A stretch of 64,000 nucleotides of DNA from the NCBI GenBank assembly GCA_905233945.1, contig CAJOFY010000001.1:124976-188975 (forward strand), read 5' to 3'. A model generated the notes under the pieces. It saw only the letters and a program-made list of their open reading frames with translations, ran no database searches and was not told the origin of the DNA. The stretch is from an uncultured bacterium. GTDB lineage: Bacteria; UBP6; UBA1177. The translations under genes and the position numbers were made by a program. Below, piece by piece: positions 59,160-64,000 of the stretch. The first letter of the stretch is position 1; every line of letters begins with the position of its first letter.

Positions 59160-60350
59160 TTAGGAATTGTGAAGATGATCATGCCCGATTTCGACTTTCC
59201 CGTCGCCGAATCTTATTTCAAAAGGCGATTTAGGTTCAAGTTCAACGCTCTTTTTGACGGTTTTTCCGTTCTGCGAAACGATGGCGAAGCCTCTTTGCAG
59301 CGGGGAGAGCGGGTTCACCATTTCAAGTTGCTTTTCGAGTTCGGAAAGTTCGGCGTTTTTTCTATTCAAAAGTTCTTTTAGTGTCGTTTCGGCGCGGAAC
59401 ATCAGCTTTTCGGTGCGGTGAAGGATGTCGTTTATGATCTCTTTCGGGTTCTTGAGCGACAGTGTTAGGTTGTCGAGGCGCATGAACTTCGAGAAAAGGA
59501 TGTTTTCGGCCTGTTTTTTCATGAGATGGAGTGAATGGTCGATGTTCTGCGTTATTTCCGAGCTGTCGGGGAATATTAGTTCTGCCGCTGCGCTGGGTGT
59601 TGCTACTGAGAAACTTGCCGCAAGATCAAGTATTGTGGAATCTGTTTCGTGTCCTACCGCGCTGACGACCGGTTTTTCGCACTTTATGACGGCACGGGCC
59701 AGTTCTTCGGAGTTGAATGGCTCAAGATCCTCTTTCGAGCCGCCGCCGCGGCCTACGATTATGACTTCGACTTCTTCAAGTTTTGAAAGTCTTTCAAATG
59801 CCGCTATTATGCTTGCAGGTGCCTCTTTGCCCTGGACCAATGCTGGGGAGAGAACGATCTCGGCTGCTGGAAAACGCTTTCTTGAAACTCTGATTATGTC
59901 GTGTATCGCGGCTCCGCTTTCGGCCGTGACTACTCCGATCGTTGCCGGATATTCGGGAAGCGGTTTTTTGTGAACTGCGTCGAAAACTCCCTCTTTCTGG
60001 AGCTTTTCCTTGAGCATTTTGAGCTGCATCGCCGCCAAACCTTCGCCGAAAGGAACGATGAGAGAGGCGACAAGGGTTATCTCCGTGCGCGGCTCGTAGA
60101 CTGAAATCCTGCCGTAAACAACGTATTCGGCGTCGTTTTTGATCTCGACGCGGTTCATTTTCTGCTGGTTTTTGAAAAGGGCGCACTTGATCTGGGCGTC
60201 GTTATCCTTCAAGGTGAAGTAGATGTGGCCGGAATATGCGCGTGTCAGGTTGCTTATCTCGCCGCGCAGCGCGACAAATCCGAAAGCTCCTTCGACCGCA
60301 TTTTTAAGGTCGCGTACAAAAGCCGATACCGGAACGACGATTTCCTGCAT
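59160..60350 (-). CDS. xseA: Exodeoxyribonuclease VII large subunit
   Basis: GEISNLTRAYSGHIYFTLKDNDAQIKCALF, GRGGGSKEDLEPFNSEELARAV, SAVGHETDSTI. Confidence 0.95.
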   Translation of the reverse strand: MQEIVVPVSAFVRDLKNAVEGAFGFVALRGEISNLTRAYSGHIYFTLKDNDAQIKCALFKNQQKMNRVEIKNDAEYVVYGRISVYEPRTEITLVASLIVPFGEGLAAMQLKMLKEKLQKEGVFDAVHKKPLPEYPATIGVVTAESGAAIHDIIRVSRKRFPAAEIVLSPALVQGKEAPASIIAAFERLSKLEEVEVIIVGRGGGSKEDLEPFNSEELARAVIKCEKPVVSAVGHETDSTILDLAASFSVATPSAAAELIFPDSSEITQNIDHSLHLMKKQAENILFSKFMRLDNLTLSLKNPKEIINDILHRTEKLMFRAETTLKELLNRKNAELSELEKQLEMVNPLSPLQRGFAIVSQNGKTVKKSVELEPKSPFEIRFGDGKVEIGHDHLHNS

Positions 60351-60358
60351 GATCACCT

Positions 60359-60832
60359 CTATTGAAAGAATAAAAGTCCGGTTTTATCCAGAGTTATCTT
60401 GACGACCGCATAGAGGACCGAATCTTCGGTATAAGGCTTCAACTCTGTGAAAATATTGTGTTTTACGAGCGAATCGAAGATGTAGATCATCACGAAAATA
60501 ATGGATAAACCTTTGAGAAATCCGAAAACTATTCCCAGAGTCTTGTTTGTTTTGCCGAGAGCTCCTTCTTTTTCTTTGATGAGGTCGCGGAGAACGAAAA
60601 ATAGGATCTTGTAGATGAGGAAATAGGAGACAATGAAAGTGAAAATGTAGAAAGTCGTGTAGAATTTAGGCCCTGCGAGTTCCTGCATCGCGCTTTCAAG
60701 CGACGGGATCTTTAAAGCTGCAAAGATCACGGCAAATATTATGAGTTTGAAAATTTCCTTGAAACCGCCGCCGAGGTATCCGGCAACCATCGCAAGAAGA
60801 ATAAAAACCGCTAAAATTATATCCAAAGTCAT
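60359..60832 (-). CDS. CvpA family membrane protein
   Basis: LDIILAVFILLAMVAGYLGGGFKEIFKLI with 4 TM; ATG 60832. Confidence 0.75.
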   Translation of the reverse strand: MTLDIILAVFILLAMVAGYLGGGFKEIFKLIIFAVIFAALKIPSLESAMQELAGPKFYTTFYIFTFIVSYFLIYKILFFVLRDLIKEKEGALGKTNKTLGIVFGFLKGLSIIFVMIYIFDSLVKHNIFTELKPYTEDSVLYAVVKITLDKTGLLFFQ

Positions 60833-60944
60833 TGTTTCCTCCGTCAAAAAACGGCTGATAATAGCAGAAAAATTCGTAAAATTAATTTTTTGGAAAATTT
60901 TTCTTGACATCAAAACCGATTTGGATACTATGCCGCCCGTTGGT

Positions 60945-61020
60945 GCCCAGGTAGCTCAGTCGGTAGAGCAGGGGACTGAAAATCCCCGTGTGGGCAGTTC
61001 GATTCTGTCCCTGGGCACCA
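60945..61020 (+). tRNA. tRNA-Phe (anticodon GAA) with encoded CCA
   Basis: GCCCAGG...CCTGGGC acceptor, anticodon stem GGGGA-CUGAAAA-UCCCC, 3' ACCA. Confidence 0.97.
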
Positions 61021-61106
61021 CCTTTCCCGATGATTTCCCCGACAGTATTTTTAAGATAATTACTGAAACTGATAAGTTTTGGTCTCTTTTCACCGCTTAA
61101 TCTTCC

Positions 61107-61150
61107 TTGACATTTGTAAACTTAAATGTAAAATACTTTACAAACAAGTT
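61107..61150 (+). promoter_or_regulatory. Promoter (TTGACA-N16-TAAAAT) overlapped by a 34-nt operator-like repeat
   Basis: TTGACA 61107-61112, TAAAAT 61129-61134; inverted TTGTAAA...TTTACAA; repeat copy 61117-61150. Confidence 0.7.
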
Positions 61151-61168
61151 TTTTGGGTGGTCGAAAAA

Positions 61169-62029
61169 ATGGATAGTTTCAGAACGGCAGAAGACATTGC
61201 GGCGGTAAAAGAACTGCTTGGGATTTCATCGGATGAATTTGCAAAAAAAATTGGAGTTTCCCGCGTTACTTTGAGTAAATGGCTCACAGGAAAAAGCGAA
61301 ATCAGCGAAATTAATACAACGGCTTTTTACGATTTTGCTTTCAATGCAGGAATACGGCTGAACAAAATAAAAGAACAGCTCTACAAGGAAGAACTTTCAG
61401 AAAAAGGTCATGTCGCTCTTTTCCACGGCTCGAAAAACGGGATAGAGGGAAAGATCGAACTTACAAAATCAAAGAAAAGCAATGATTTCGGAGCTGGTTT
61501 TTACTGCGGAGAAAACCTTGAACAGTCGGCGATGTTCGTTGCCGGATTTCCCGATTCCTCTCTTTACATTTTTGATTTTGACACAAAAGGTTTGAAGAGG
61601 CGCGTTTTCGGGGTATCGAACGAATGGATGCTTGCCATTGCTTACTTCAGAAACCGGCTCGGCGGGTTCGCTTCTTCAAAAATCATAAGATCCCTGCTTG
61701 ATTCGATCAATGATGCCGACTATATAGTGGCACCGATCGCAGACAACCGGATGTTTGAAATAATAGACAGTTTCATAGACGGAGAAATAACGGATCAGCA
61801 GTGTATGCACTCGCTTTCTGCCACCAATTTGGGAAATCAGTATGTTCTTGTTTCGGAAAAAGCACTGGAACAGCTCACTATGCTGGAGAAATGTTTCCTT
61901 GCACAGCCTGAAAAGGAGTTCTATCTCGATTCAAGAAAAGAATCTGTCGGGATAAATCTCGATAAAGTCAGGATGGCGCGCAGACAGTACAGAGGAAAAG
62001 GAAAATATATAGAGGAGCTTTTAAAATGA
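61169..62029 (+). CDS. HTH domain fused to DUF3990-like ADP-ribosyltransferase-type protein (putative toxin)
   Basis: HTH: LGISSDEFAKKIGVSRVTLSKWLTGKSEI; ART-like FHGSK...SNDFGAGFYCGENLEQSAMFV...NEWMLAIAYFRNR; ATG 61169 after GGGTGG. Confidence 0.75.
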   Translation: MDSFRTAEDIAAVKELLGISSDEFAKKIGVSRVTLSKWLTGKSEISEINTTAFYDFAFNAGIRLNKIKEQLYKEELSEKGHVALFHGSKNGIEGKIELTKSKKSNDFGAGFYCGENLEQSAMFVAGFPDSSLYIFDFDTKGLKRRVFGVSNEWMLAIAYFRNRLGGFASSKIIRSLLDSINDADYIVAPIADNRMFEIIDSFIDGEITDQQCMHSLSATNLGNQYVLVSEKALEQLTMLEKCFLAQPEKEFYLDSRKESVGINLDKVRMARRQYRGKGKYIEELLK

Positions 62030-62577
62030 GGGATTTTGACGAATACGGGTTGAGTATGTGCCGCTATCAGGGCGAGCTTTTTGCAGAGTCATTGAAGTAT
62101 GTGGCGTGCAGCACGCCGGTGTTTCTGCGCAGATTCATGTATTCGCAAACCGCGGCAAGAATGGACGGAAATGGATTTATGTTCGAATCACTGTCCGTTG
62201 AGGATGCTATCGGTGAGATTGAAAGGGAATTCGGTAAAAGCGGATACGGAAAAATCAAATACGGCAGAGAAGAACTTTACTGGATCGGCTATATTTACCG
62301 CTACTGGGCATATACCGAAGGAACAAGCAGCAAAAACATTTACAAACTGGTAAAACCTGACGAATTGCGACAACTTTATGTCCCTTATCACTCTCTTGAT
62401 CCCGCTGCTGCTGTCGAGAGAATCAAAGAAGCTAAAGGTTTTGAAGAGAGCAGTTTAATCAAGAGAGGAGTCGAAATACTGAAACGGATAAGGTATGATA
62501 AACTTAAATGTAAAGAAGTTTGCAAACAAGTTGCGGAAGCTGAAAGCCGATATGTTCCTCTAATTCCCGAAAAATGA
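62026..62577 (+). CDS. Putative cognate antitoxin of the DUF3990-like protein
   Basis: ATGA overlap with upstream gene; YWIGYIYRYWAYTEGTSSKNIYKLVKPDELRQLYVPYHSLDPAAAVERI. Confidence 0.65.
   Translation: MRDFDEYGLSMCRYQGELFAESLKYVACSTPVFLRRFMYSQTAARMDGNGFMFESLSVEDAIGEIEREFGKSGYGKIKYGREELYWIGYIYRYWAYTEGTSSKNIYKLVKPDELRQLYVPYHSLDPAAAVERIKEAKGFEESSLIKRGVEILKRIRYDKLKCKEVCKQVAEAESRYVPLIPEK
62499..62532. repeat. Second copy of the 34-nt operator-like repeat, inside the antitoxin 3' end
   Basis: 30/34 identity to 61117-61150. Confidence 0.9.
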
Positions 62578-63888
62578 CTCGATTTTTCTGTTGCCGGAAG
62601 CGTTTCTTGCGCGGTTTCTCGACCAGATCCTGAGTTCTTTGATGTTTTCTTCGTAGGTTTTTGAAAGGGGAACTGTTCTGCGCAGGATTTCTTCGAGGAT
62701 TTTCTGCGTCAGTTCGCAGTTTCTTGAATATGCCGTGATGAGTGAGTCGATTACGACCTGCTCGATCTCGGCTCCGCTGAAGCCTTCTGAGTTGTAAGCC
62801 AATTTGTCTGTGTCGAAATCTTCGGGATTGCGGCCTCTTTTTTTGAGGTGGATCTTGTAGATCTCCTCGCGCTCGGGTTTTGATGGAAGGTCAACAAAGA
62901 ATATCTCGTCGAAACGCCCTTTTCTCAGAAGTTCCGGCGGCAGGAGCGAAACTCTGTTTGCCGTTGCGACAAGGAAAACGGGCTCCTTTTTCTCCTGCAT
63001 CCAGGTCATAAGCCAGCCTAAAACTCTGCGTATTTCGGCACCTTCGCCTTCCTGCGAAAGAGCTTTTTCGATTTCGTCTATCCAGAGAACTACAGGGGCG
63101 AAACCTTCGATCGTAGCGATTGCCGATTTCAGAAGTTCTTCAACGCTCTGTCCTTTTCTGAAAAGGTTGATGAAGTCGAGCCTGACGAGCGGGAAGTTCC
63201 AGATATTCGAAATGACTTTGCTTGTGAGCGATTTTCCGCAGCCCTGCACACCGAGCATGAGCATTCCTTTCGGGAGCGGGATCCCGAATTTGCGGGCTTC
63301 GTCGGAAAAGTTGCCGCGTCTTTCGATTATCCACTGCTTCAGCTCTTCGTAGCCGCCGATGCCTGAAATTCCGTCATCGACATTGATGACTTCGAGAATT
63401 TCGTTCTGCATGAGGAGACTGCGTTTCGATTCAAGAACGTATTCGACAGCCTTGGTTTCTTCAAGTTTCGAAGCATCGTGCAGAAGTTCGTCGATCCTTG
63501 AGAAGGGAAAGCCTTTCAGGTTTTCGCGGATCGTGTTTTTCGTGCTTTCCGAAAAGGGAAGTCTGCTGATTTTTTCAGAAAATATCGAAAGGTCGGGTTT
63601 TAATGTCTCTATCGCGGCGTAGCGCATGATCGCAGGGGAAAGGGCAGCTTCGCGGCAGAAAAGCGTTATCTCGGAAGTGCTTCCTTCAAGCGTTTCAAGC
63701 AGAGTGACGGCACGAGAATCGTTGTCGAAAAGGTATTCGCCGTAAGCGATGCTGAAATTTTTGTTCTGCCTTATGAAACCGAGGATCTGTGCGAAAAACT
63801 CCTCTTTTGAAGCGGCATTCCACGAAAGTTTGTCCTTTCTCTCCTTGATGTAGAAAAGCGGATCGTCGCAAATAATGACTTTTAACAT
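62560..63888 (-). CDS. AAA+ ATPase (Ycf46-like)
   Basis: LMLGVQGCGKSLTSKVISNIW, VLWIDEIEKALS, ATANRVSLLPPELLRKGRFDEIFFVDLPSKPER. Confidence 0.88.
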   Translation of the reverse strand: MLKVIICDDPLFYIKERKDKLSWNAASKEEFFAQILGFIRQNKNFSIAYGEYLFDNDSRAVTLLETLEGSTSEITLFCREAALSPAIMRYAAIETLKPDLSIFSEKISRLPFSESTKNTIRENLKGFPFSRIDELLHDASKLEETKAVEYVLESKRSLLMQNEILEVINVDDGISGIGGYEELKQWIIERRGNFSDEARKFGIPLPKGMLMLGVQGCGKSLTSKVISNIWNFPLVRLDFINLFRKGQSVEELLKSAIATIEGFAPVVLWIDEIEKALSQEGEGAEIRRVLGWLMTWMQEKKEPVFLVATANRVSLLPPELLRKGRFDEIFFVDLPSKPEREEIYKIHLKKRGRNPEDFDTDKLAYNSEGFSGAEIEQVVIDSLITAYSRNCELTQKILEEILRRTVPLSKTYEENIKELRIWSRNRARNASGNRKIESFFGN

Positions 63889-63959
63889 CGAAACCTCCGA
63901 AATAACTGAAAAACGCAATATTTTAAAGGAAAATAAGGAAAAGGCAAAAAAATGAAATC

Positions 63960-64000
63960 TTGAATTTAGAAAAAAAATCGTTAAAATACTGCGTTTTTTT
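63960..64000 (+). promoter_or_regulatory. Promoter of a gene beyond the window (TTGAAT-N16-TAAAAT-ACTGCG-T7)
   Basis: TTGAAT 63960-63965; TAAAAT 63982-63987; T-tract to window end. Confidence 0.6.

Noticed and set aside
61021-62577. tRNA-Phe-associated genomic island or prophage
   Set aside because: No integrase or duplicated tRNA 3' end visible; only a ~1.5 kb cassette is present, so a larger island is not supported

Overview
This is a chromosomal window from a bacterium with moderate-to-low GC whose lineage I could not identify. It is mostly core and housekeeping genes: a Lon-like AAA protease, DacB/PBP4, argF, gdhA, greA-recG, rimO, rpsB-tsf, purQ, xseA, cvpA, queH, and tRNA-Glu, -Gln and -Phe. 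These are interleaved with an unusually large set of surface lipoproteins that have acidic Asp/Thr/Ser-rich linkers followed by TSP3/vWA, DUF1566, DUF6273-like, ZU5 or arylsulfotransferase-like domains. No CRISPR array, transposase or prophage was seen. The items most worth a second look are: (1) a two-gene HTH-ART (DUF3990-like) toxin/antitoxin-like cassette just downstream of tRNA-Phe, bracketed by two 34-bp near-identical repeats, the first of which overlaps the promoter -10; (2) a perfect 28-bp palindrome inserted in frame in a low-complexity gene, with decayed sibling copies around it; (3) a recurrent promoter architecture, TTGNNN-N16-TAWAAT followed by a short CG-rich block and a T-tract; (4) a dispersed intergenic repeat family made of CG-phased 8-9 bp units; (5) a PEPCK-like protein that seems to have lost its P-loop; (6) two acidic-linker lipoprotein genes each split by an apparent single-base frameshift; (7) a long hairpin leader upstream of rpsB and a palindrome filling the gdhA promoter spacer. 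Domain calls are by eye; no database search was run.
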